From Planctomycetaceae bacterium (lineage in GTDB: Bacteria; Planctomycetota; Planctomycetia; Pirellulales; Thermoguttaceae): a stretch of 7,362 nt of DNA. Shown piece after piece: positions 1 to 6,200 of this stretch. Location: contig JAIRLW010000403.1 in assembly GCA_031259095.1 (NCBI GenBank), positions 1 to 7,362 on the forward strand, read 5' to 3'. The notes under the pieces were generated by a model that did not search any database, was not told where the DNA came from, and saw only the letters and a program-made list of their open reading frames with translations. The first letter of the stretch is position 1. The number at the start of each line of letters is the position of its first letter. Made by a program: the position numbers and the translations under genes.

Positions 1-26
1 GTAGCCAAAGATACAACATCTATCCA

Positions 27-74
27 ACCTTATTACCTTATTAAAAACGTAAACGAATAATGAGGTAATAAGGT
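27..74. repeat. Inverted pair of octamer tandem repeats (hairpin)
   Basis: The left arm is two exact copies of ACCTTATT (27-42). The right arm is AATGAGGT followed by AATAAGGT (59-74), the same unit inverted. Positions 27-38 and 63-74 are a perfect 12 bp inverted repeat. With one G-T pair the stem extends to 27-43/58-74. On the plus strand it is followed by CGGTTTTT (75-82), so it might terminate a plus-strand transcript entering from the left; on the minus strand, downstream of queC, no T-tract follows. The rest of 1-185 shows no gene. Confidence 0.75.
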
Positions 75-185
75 CGGTTTTTGTGGGATTCATTGCTACT
101 AAGGTTGTTTTGTTAGGAATAAATTAGGTTGAAAATGAGGTTTGCGAAAACTGTTAAAGATGTTTTGGAAAATTCCGCTGATATA

Positions 186-878
186 TTACCTATTATTATA
201 TTGTGTTGGATCGGTGAGACCGAGTTCGGCGAAGGCTTTTAGGCGAAGCAAACAGGATTCGCAATGTCCACACGCCAAACCGGTCGGAGAAGGATCGTAA
301 CAGGTATGTGTCAACGAATAATCAACTCCAAGCGAAAGACCAAGCCGAATCGTTTCCGCTTTACCAAGCCGCATCAACGGCGCTTCAATAGAAATGTTCG
401 GACTAGAACATTCCGCTCCTGTTTTTGTTGCAATATTTGCCAGTGCGGAAAATGCGGACAAAAATTCCGGTCGGCAATCAGGATAACCGCTGTAATCAAC
501 CTGCGAAACTCCAATATAAATTTTCGAAGCATTGGATGTTTCCGCCAACGCCAGCGCCAACGAAAGGAAAATAGTGTTGCGAGCCGGAACATAAGTATTG
601 GGAATATGCTGTCCGATTTTTTCTGGAACAGTATCTTTGGGCACCATGAGATTGTCGGTCAAGGAACTGCCGCCGAAAAGCCGTAAATCAACCGGCATCA
701 CAATATGACGCTTCACGCCAAGCCATGACGCAATACGCCGCGCCGCCTCCAACTCAACACGATGACGTTGATTGTAATCAATCGTCAACGCAAAAAGATC
801 ATTTCCTTCCGATTTGGCAACAGCCGCCGCTGTTGTGGAATCCAATCCGCCCGAAAGAAGAACGACTGCTCGTTTCAT
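186..878 (-). CDS. queC: 7-cyano-7-deazaguanine synthase QueC
   Basis: QueC converts 7-carboxy-7-deazaguanine plus ammonia and ATP to preQ0, the cytosolic precursor of queuosine (and archaeosine) tRNA modification. The 230-residue product has the expected family length. The N-terminus carries the PP-loop ATP-binding motif SGGLDS at residues 9-14. The C-terminal zinc site is complete, with Cys193, Cys203, Cys206 and Cys209 in a C-x9-C-x2-C-x2-C arrangement. The ATG at 878 is preceded by AGGA eight bases upstream, the only clear Shine-Dalgarno among the four genes, and residues 1-8 lead directly into the PP-loop, so the start is secure. No queD, queE or queF lies in the window, so preQ0 synthesis genes are probably dispersed. 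The upstream acetyltransferase is on the same strand but 188 bp away, separated by a long hairpin, so co-transcription is doubtful. No preQ1 riboswitch was seen upstream. Identification is firm from motifs. Confidence 0.97.
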   Translation of the reverse strand: MKRAVVLLSGGLDSTTAAAVAKSEGNDLFALTIDYNQRHRVELEAARRIASWLGVKRHIVMPVDLRLFGGSSLTDNLMVPKDTVPEKIGQHIPNTYVPARNTIFLSLALALAETSNASKIYIGVSQVDYSGYPDCRPEFLSAFSALANIATKTGAECSSPNISIEAPLMRLGKAETIRLGLSLGVDYSLTHTCYDPSPTGLACGHCESCLLRLKAFAELGLTDPTQYNNR

Positions 879-886
879 GATATGAT

Positions 887-890
887 TCCT
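887..890 (-). promoter_or_regulatory. Ribosome binding site of queC
   Basis: On the minus strand AGGA lies eight bases before the ATG at 878. It fixes the queC start and contrasts with the other genes in the window, which lack a recognisable Shine-Dalgarno. Confidence 0.7.
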
Positions 891-936
891 AGTAACTTGT
901 GGACGGCAAAAAATTTTTTTAATTAATCCATTTATC

Positions 937-1017
937 CATTTATCCCATTAGTCCCTCTCGTCACTAAAGTCCTTTTTTAGGGGATTTTAGGGATGATAGG
1001 GACTAATGGGATAAATG
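937..1017. repeat. Long palindrome built from GGGAYNAAT nonamers
   Basis: Positions 937-956 and 998-1017 are a perfect 20 bp inverted repeat. The arms keep pairing inward (958-962 with 992-996, then 964-972 with 982-990, including G-T pairs), giving one hairpin of about 80 nt with few mismatches. The right arm is four 9-bp units, with GGGA beginning at 981, 990, 999 and 1008. The left arm holds the same kind of units on the minus strand, and on that strand they continue outward as GGAT units to about 925. It lies in the 188 bp gap between the acetyltransferase stop and the queC start. There is no T-tract next to the stem, so it is not a classical terminator, though it could impede transcription from the acetyltransferase into queC. 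Confidence 0.88.
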
Positions 1018-1066
1018 ATTTTTCATAAAACATTGTTGGTTAAAAAACGAATTTTTCGAGGTTCCC

Positions 1067-1888
1067 TTAACTGAACTTTCGGCAGAGCCAGCCGCGATGA
1101 ACATCATAGACCCAGCCGGGCGACCAATAATGATAAACAGATTCTTCACGTTTGATTTCAAAACCGGTTTTTTGGCAAAGAGCGGTCATCGCGTCGTTAT
1201 CGCGTTGCGTAACAATGGTACTGAACGGAATACCGAGCGAACTACACCAAAAATCGCATGCGCCGAAAAGTCCTGTTCCGATTCCGCGATGGCGATGTTT
1301 TGAGTCCACCGCAAACAACCCAATCCGTCCTTCACGTTCTATTTCACCGGTTTCAGGATGAACACGTTTGGCACAACGGATGGTCGCCAACCCGATATGT
1401 TGTCCATTTTCGTACCAAGTCCAAATGCTGTCCGCTAATTCTTTGGTAACAGCGTAATTGATCCATGTTAGAAAAAGTTGTTCGTAATGGTTTGAAAGTT
1501 CCGGATCATTTTTGAACCGTGTCATTGTTCCCGATTGAATCGCCAAACGTTCCAACATTGGCGAACAAAATGTCGAGGTGTACGACCGAACATGGGAATC
1601 AATAGAAGAAACATTGTCGTCAATCGGTTTTCTGAAAACAATTTTTCTGTCATAACAAGGACAAGGAACTTCCTGAACAGAAAGATTTTCAGTACCGTTT
1701 TCGTGAAGATTGATACAAATTAAACGAAACCGTTCACGAGCGGTTTGAAGGGAATGTTCAAGCGATTCCTGAGAATATCCGGCGGGAAGATCAATATTCC
1801 CAATCGGAAAACCAAAAAATCGTGAATCCCATTCGACATGAGAAACTGGATACGTCATAAATTCATTGGGTAAAAAAATAAAAGACAA
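1067..1888 (-). CDS. GNAT-family N-acetyltransferase, WecD-like
   Basis: Likely a cytosolic acetyl-CoA-dependent acyltransferase. The N-terminus reads VEWDSRFFGFPIG (residues 18-30), resembling the opening of WecD/RffC-type sugar-amine acetyltransferases. The C-terminal GNAT fold shows the acetyl-CoA pyrophosphate-binding loop HRHRGIGTG (residues 198-206), preceded by a beta-strand GLFAVD and followed by NDAMTALCQKTGF, the usual beta-5/alpha-4 region. The substrate cannot be told; no nucleotide-sugar genes are nearby, so a surface-polysaccharide role is only a family-based guess. The 273-residue frame begins with TTG at 1888; an ATG at 1858 would give 263 residues and still keep the whole conserved region. 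Neither has a clear Shine-Dalgarno, and the start is unresolved. A good promoter lies 48 bp upstream of the TTG. The stop is followed on the minus strand by a weak 4-bp stem and T6 (1058-1042), a poor terminator candidate. Confidence 0.88.
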   Translation of the reverse strand: MSFIFLPNEFMTYPVSHVEWDSRFFGFPIGNIDLPAGYSQESLEHSLQTARERFRLICINLHENGTENLSVQEVPCPCYDRKIVFRKPIDDNVSSIDSHVRSYTSTFCSPMLERLAIQSGTMTRFKNDPELSNHYEQLFLTWINYAVTKELADSIWTWYENGQHIGLATIRCAKRVHPETGEIEREGRIGLFAVDSKHRHRGIGTGLFGACDFWCSSLGIPFSTIVTQRDNDAMTALCQKTGFEIKREESVYHYWSPGWVYDVHRGWLCRKFS

Positions 1889-1935
1889 TTTCTTACTGTG
1901 TAAATATAAGATTGATTCAAATAATCTTTCGAATA

Positions 1936-1964
1936 ATTATAAGTCAAGACAATTTTCATTGCAA
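1936..1964 (-). promoter_or_regulatory. Sigma70-type promoter of the GNAT gene
   Basis: On the minus strand TTGCAA (1964-1959) is followed after exactly 17 bases by a perfect TATAAT (1941-1936). Transcription would begin near 1929, leaving a leader of about 41 nt to the TTG or 71 nt to the ATG start. This is the best -10 element in the window. Confidence 0.65.
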
Positions 1965-2020
1965 TAGAGACTACATCAGTAAGTAACGGTCTATTTTTAT
2001 TACCCACAATACGCATGGAC

Positions 2021-2061
2021 AAAATAATCCGCAGATGACGCTGATTTTCGCAGATTATTTT
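2021..2061. repeat. CGCAGAT tandem units flanked by 9-bp inverted ends
   Basis: Three units, CGCAGAT, CGCTGAT and CGCAGAT, begin at 2030, 2039 and 2049, a 9 then 10 bp spacing. The array is bounded by AAAATAATC (2021-2029) and its exact complement GATTATTTT (2053-2061), so the element can fold as an imperfect hairpin. Its role is unknown. Confidence 0.6.
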
Positions 2062-2074
2062 GAAGGATTTTACA

Positions 2075-2248
2075 ATGATGGAAAAATACTTGTCATTATT
2101 CAATGAAATTTCTAATACTGATTTTGAACTACAAAATACACGAATGTTCATGAAAACGATTGTTCCCAATCTTTTCGTGAACATTCGTGATTTTCGTGGT
2201 AAAAATAAAGAAGAGGGTGTGTTGACACGAATATCATTGTTTTTTTGA
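2075..2248 (+). CDS. Possible small protein or gene remnant (57 aa)
   Basis: ATG at 2075 is preceded by GAAGGA (2062-2067) at a seven-base spacing, a better ribosome site than most genes here have. The frame encodes 57 residues, beginning MMEKYLSLFNEI, which reads like an ordinary protein N-terminus. From about residue 22 onward the coding sequence is the TTCGTG hairpin repeat, and the tail (KNKEEGVLTRISLFF) follows it. No family is recognised and no promoter was found just upstream. It may be a real small gene, the 5' end of a gene interrupted by the repeat, or a chance frame. Confidence is low. Confidence 0.25.
   Translation: MMEKYLSLFNEISNTDFELQNTRMFMKTIVPNLFVNIRDFRGKNKEEGVLTRISLFF
2134..2199. 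repeat. TTCGTG tandem units arranged as an 18-bp inverted repeat
   Basis: Positions 2139-2156 and 2172-2189 are complementary over 18 bp with one G-T pair; 2158-2161 and 2168-2171 extend the stem after a bulged C, leaving a six-base loop. The right arm has TTCGTG at 2174, 2184 and 2193 (10 then 9 bp spacing), and the left arm carries related units inverted, the innermost degenerate (TTCATG on the minus strand). No T-tract follows, so a terminator role is not supported. Confidence 0.75.
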
Positions 2249-2262
2249 GAAATACTAGGGCG

Positions 2263-2313
2263 TGTTGCCCCTAATCTTGACAGGTTTTATTGAAAAGATT
2301 ATAGTTCGCAACG
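2263..2313. promoter_or_regulatory. Dyad overlapping the promoter: candidate operator
   Basis: TAATCTT (2272-2278) and its exact complement AAGATTA (2295-2301) overlap the -35 and -10 boxes. An outer pair GTTGC (2264-2268) and GCAAC (2308-2312) has nearly the same centre. Such symmetry around a promoter fits a repressor site, but the half-sites are about 23 bp apart and no regulator gene is adjacent, so this is inference. Confidence 0.35.
2277..2305 (+). promoter_or_regulatory. Near-consensus sigma70 promoter for the RluA-type gene
   Basis: TTGACA at 2277-2282, a spacer of exactly 17 bases, and TATAGT at 2300-2305 form a near-perfect sigma70-type promoter. Transcription would begin near 2312, giving a leader of roughly 88 nt before the GTG start at 2400. 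The upstream region contains a small GGGC/GCCC hairpin (2258-2270). Confidence 0.7.
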
Positions 2314-2399
2314 AAATGGACAGAAGCCGCCTATCATCGAGTCAACCACCTCCTGCCTTTCTGTGACTAATAAACTATAGAAAGTTACAACAAAAAACG

Positions 2400-3059
2400 G
2401 TGCAAATACTTTACGAAGACAATCATCTTTTAGCGGTTGTGAAGCCGAGCGGTTTGGCAACAATGGGGCTGGCGGCCGGCGAGGAAACACTTTGGACTCG
2501 TACCAAAGATTATATCAAACGAAAATATCATAAACCGGGTGGAATTTATCTTGGAGTAGTCAGTCGGTTGGATGTTCCGGTTTCCGGCGTGGCGCTTTTT
2601 GCCAGAACTTCCAAAGCGGCAGCACGGTTGAATGAACAATTCCGTACACATTCTGTTGAAAAGATTTATGTTGCACTGGTTGAAGGTTCTATTGATCCGC
2701 CGGAAAATGAATGGATTGACTGGATTCGGGAAGATGAACGGCGTCGAAAAGTGTGGCTGGCTAAAAACAGAGAAGGGAAAGAAGCAAAACTCCAATATCG
2801 TACACTTCACAAAACCGTCAACAATTCGCTGATTGAAATTCGATTAGAAACCGGTCGTAAGCATCAAATTCGGGTTCAGTGTGCCGGTCATGGTTTTCCG
2901 ATTTTCGGAGACAGAAAATATGGAGCCGAAACCGTTTTTCCCGACGGAATTGCGTTACACGCATGGAAATTAACCGTAACGCATCCGACCACACGCCAAC
3001 AGATCGAATTAACCGCACCAATTCCGACAGTTTGGAAAAAATTCACCGCATTTTTTTGA
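2400..3059 (+). CDS. RluA-family RNA pseudouridine synthase
   Basis: The enzyme would isomerise uridine to pseudouridine in rRNA or tRNA in the cytosol. The catalytic motif is SRLDVPVSG at residues 55-63, with Asp58 the predicted catalytic residue; most family members have H where this has S. The second hallmark, ETGRKHQIRVQ (150-160), is followed by GFPIFGDRKYG. The N-terminal YEDNHLLAVVKPSGL (5-19) is also typical. At 219 residues it consists of the catalytic domain alone without an N-terminal S4 domain, like RluA or TruC rather than RluC/RluD; the modified position cannot be predicted. The start is GTG at 2400: an in-frame TGA at 2364 leaves no ATG upstream, and residue 3 onward is already conserved. 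No clear Shine-Dalgarno precedes it. It has its own strong promoter. The kinase follows 207 bp later and is probably a separate transcription unit. Confidence 0.93.
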   Translation: MQILYEDNHLLAVVKPSGLATMGLAAGEETLWTRTKDYIKRKYHKPGGIYLGVVSRLDVPVSGVALFARTSKAAARLNEQFRTHSVEKIYVALVEGSIDPPENEWIDWIREDERRRKVWLAKNREGKEAKLQYRTLHKTVNNSLIEIRLETGRKHQIRVQCAGHGFPIFGDRKYGAETVFPDGIALHAWKLTVTHPTTRQQIELTAPIPTVWKKFTAFF

Positions 3060-3091
3060 AAAGAAAAATGCTTCTTCTATTGATTTTGTGC

Positions 3092-3104
3092 TTATCAGTG
3101 ATAA
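3092..3104. promoter_or_regulatory. Operator-like palindrome TTATCAGTGATAA
   Basis: A perfect 6-1-6 palindrome lies 162 bp before the kinase start. Its central TATCAGTGATA matches the core of the Tn10 tetO2 operator as I recall it. No TetR-family gene is in the window and no convincing promoter is adjacent, so binding by such a regulator is only a possibility. Confidence 0.3.
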
Positions 3105-3229
3105 ACTAATATTTTGCTCTTGGAAAATATAGGTGATTTTCATGCAAAGTATCAGTTCCGGTTTAACTTTGGCGAAACGCTGCCTACATTTTGAATTTTT
3201 TGCACATAAAATAAATCATCTGCATTTAC

Positions 3230-3257
3230 TATCCGCTTTCCACTATCAATTATCCAC
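3230..3257 (-). repeat. Four GTGGATA-like heptamers before the kinase start
   Basis: Read on the minus strand, the units are GTGGATA, ATTGATA, GTGGAAA and GCGGATA, contiguous and each exactly 7 bp. They end nine bases before the kinase ATG, where a Shine-Dalgarno would be expected, and no purine-rich site is present there. No inverted partner array was found. The remainder of 3060-3266 shows no gene. Confidence 0.55.
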
Positions 3258-3266
3258 TACTTCACG

Positions 3267-6200
3267 ATGGATTTACAGCAAATTGACCATCTTTGCGATG
3301 AATTTGAATCTGCGTTGCGGAAAGGGGAATCTGCGCAGATCGAAGATTTTCTGAATCGCATTGACGCGGAACATCGCCAAAGATTGTTGTCCGAACTGCT
3401 TGAAATTGAAATCGAGTTGGCAGCGGGATCGGGAAAAAATGATAGTAACAGTTTTTTACTAAAACTTCAGGATTCATTCGACCAACGTTTTCCCGAACAA
3501 TCCGAACTCGTTCATTCTATTATTCGCCGCATCGTCCAACTTCGGCAAATTGGCGATTACGAAATTATCGAAGAACTCGGTCACGGCGGAATGGGAATTG
3601 TTTATAAAGCGCGTCAAAAACTTTTGAATCAAATTGTTGCTATTAAAGTGTTGTCCCAAACACTTCTCAATGATCCGCAAGCAGTGGGACGTTTTCGGCG
3701 TGAAATGCAACTCATCGGCGGGTTAAATCACCCGAATATTGTCCGCGCTCTAAATGCCGGAGAAAACGACGGCGTACATTATCTTGTTATGGAATTTGTT
3801 GACGGCGTAACACTCCAACGTCTTTGCGATAACCTTCAGAAAGAAGACAAATATAGAAACGAAAATGAAAACAGAAATAAAAATACAGATAGAAGCAAAA
3901 ATAAATATGAAAACAATAATATTTCCATCGACGAAACAAGCACGCCTGTTTATCCGGCACAAAAATTGTCGGCTGGTTTTTTGTCCAAAAATTATTCTTC
4001 TGCGGTAACAGTTTCTCCGCTGCCGATGAATCCGATGAATCCGGTATTTCCGGTTGGGGCGGCGTGTGAGGCGATTCGGCAGGCGGCGCTCGGATTGCAG
4101 CACGCTCACGAATTTAATCTCGTTCACCGCGATATTAAACCGGCCAATTTAATGGTTGATCGTCGCGGAACGGTTAAAATTCTTGATCTGGGACTTGGTA
4201 AATTTTTGGCGGAACAACGCTCCGCCGATTACAACACCTCGCTGACGATTGCCGGAACAACTATTGGAACGATTGATTACATTTCACCGGAACAATGTGA
4301 AAGCGCGGGCGATGTGGATATTCGTGCGGATTTGTACAGTCTCGGCTGTACGCTTTATTTTCTTTTAACCGGTAAACCGCCTTACGCCAGTTCCCGTTAC
4401 GATACCACGCGAAAAAAATTGATGGCTCATATTGTCGGCGAAGTTCCGGCGGTTCGAAAAACAGTTACTAATATTCCTGAAAAACTCGAAACAGTTCTCC
4501 ATAAAGTTCTTGCCAAAGACCCGGAAGAACGTTTTCAAACGCCGATTGAATTTGCCAATGCGTTACAATCTTGGGCGTCGCCGGATTCGTTGCTGAGTCT
4601 GATCGACGGCGAACTTCCCGGCGGCGTTTGTCTCACTCCCGGCTCCACCGGTAAAATTCGCGGAACATCGGACACACTGCAAACTAAAGCAGTTATAAAA
4701 AATAACGCCGTCAGCAATCGGCGGTTCCGTTCCGTAATATTAAAAACCGTTTCGGTTTTTGTACTTATTGCGGTTTCGGCAGTTGTTCTTATTTTGTTTC
4801 GGCAATATCTTTTTTTAACAAATTCTCCCAAGCCGCCGCCGAATTCAATTCCTGTTGTACAAAATTCGGCGGCGTTACAGGATCAGCGGAATTTAATTCA
4901 GAACGATTTAGCGCAACTTCCGGGTTTGAACGGTTCATGGTGGTTTGAAGAAACGCCTTGGTTTTTGCCGTTTGTCCGTGAATTATTGATTAAAAAAATC
5001 GGCGAAACCAATGATCTCAAAACAATATTCAGCGATGATTCGGAAATAGAAAAATATTATGATTCAAATATTCCCGCTGTGAATGATTGGCTTTGGAATT
5101 TTGTTCAGAAATTTCACAACGGTTTTACGCCGTCTGAACGGAAACTTATTGAAAAACTTAAAGAACTTTGCGATTCCAATACTGAAATTGATTCAAAAAA
5201 AATTTATCAGGAATTATTGGACGCTTTTTTATCGGAAACACAGTTGCGCCGCGGCGTTGAGTTACACACGCAAGCGTTATTGGAACATAAACTTGCGGAT
5301 CTTTACCATGACCGTGAACGTGCCGCGGCTGCCGTAAAATATTACGACAATGCTTTGGAGCAATACCATATTGAATTTGATAACGGCAATACAAATTCGC
5401 GCCGGTTGGAATTTTTATGCCTGTCCGATTCTGCTCGTTTGGAATATCTTGCAACCGGTAATTATGTTAAAGCGATCCAAAAATTTGAAGCCGTTTCCCA
5501 ACACCGGAAAACCGGTGAACGTTTTAGTCCGTTTTTCCTTGCGGAGTTGCGAACCGCTCACGGAACACTTTGTGCGTCTGCCAATTTGTACGACGATACA
5601 TTATTTGTTCGCGGACGTGAAGTTTTACTTCGTGACAAGGAACGTAACCGTATGCATCCGTTGGCGGCTTATTTAGCGGAACAATATGCTTGGAGTTTGC
5701 TGGATCAATGGAAAGTTACTGAAGCGGAAAAACAATTTACGGAGGCGATTCTTATTCGTGCGGCCAATTACCGTGAATCAAAAAATCCGCAAGCCTACAT
5801 TCATTTCCTGCACAATCAACACGGACGTGCGATGACGTTTCGGTATCTCGGTAATACTGACCGCGCTGTTGAAGAATACCGTAAAACGTTAACGTTAATT
5901 GATGAAGAACTTCAAAAGAATCGGGAAATATTGGAACGTTCTCATTCTTCTCTGTTGTTGCCGGAGGTGCGGCGTTCCGAAAAGGGGTTGCGTGAACGGG
6001 CGGCGAATACGCGTGAACGTTTGGCGGATTGTACCTTGTACGGCGGTGCGGCGTCGGGTGTTGGGCAGGGCAGGCTCAACGAAATGATCCGGCTCTACGA
6101 GGAAGCCGCACAATTTTACAAATGGACGGCGGAAATTCAGGTAATGCGTTACAAACAGGCGATTGCTCTTTTATTGCTGGAGAAAACGGAAGAGGCAGAA

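Larger units (their letters stand above)
1889..2399. other. Divergent intergenic region between GNAT and RluA-type genes
   Basis: This 511 bp stretch separates the minus-strand acetyltransferase from the plus-strand pseudouridine synthase. It holds the minus-strand promoter at 1936-1964, the CGCAGAT array at 2021-2061, a possible short ORF at 2075-2248 that runs through the TTCGTG hairpin at 2134-2199, and a plus-strand promoter with overlapping dyad at 2263-2313. Nothing recognisable was seen in 1965-2020 or in the leader 2314-2399 except a 6-bp stem (2320-2325 with 2359-2364). No RNA gene was recognised. Confidence 0.6.

Noticed and set aside
879..936. preQ1 riboswitch upstream of queC
   Set aside because: No preQ1-I stem-loop with A-rich tail, and no other known aptamer pattern, was visible in the short leader.
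1042..1058. Rho-independent terminator of the acetyltransferase gene (CGAA-AAA-TTCG followed by T6 on the minus strand)
   Set aside because: The stem is only four pairs with two G-C, too weak to call, although the T-tract is suggestive.
1855..2184. 109-residue minus-strand frame overlapping the acetyltransferase start
   Set aside because: It runs through two repeat elements and the acetyltransferase promoter, overlaps the start of that gene in another frame, and shows no recognisable motif.
2256..2399. Possible insertion-sequence end: GGGCGTGTTGCCCC next to CTAG, with a short minus-strand frame ending near it
   Set aside because: No matching second end, target duplication or recognisable transposase fragment was found. 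The hairpin plus consensus promoter explains the sequence better.
3142..3354. Frame starting at ATG 3142 with AGGTGA five bases upstream, overlapping the kinase start
   Set aside because: Its middle is translated heptamer repeat and its end overlaps the kinase leader in another frame. A leader peptide is possible, but the protein sequence looks like chance.
5502..5520. CACCGG-AAAA-CCGGTG-like hairpin inside the kinase gene
   Set aside because: A short palindrome within coding sequence with no accompanying signal; codon use explains it adequately.
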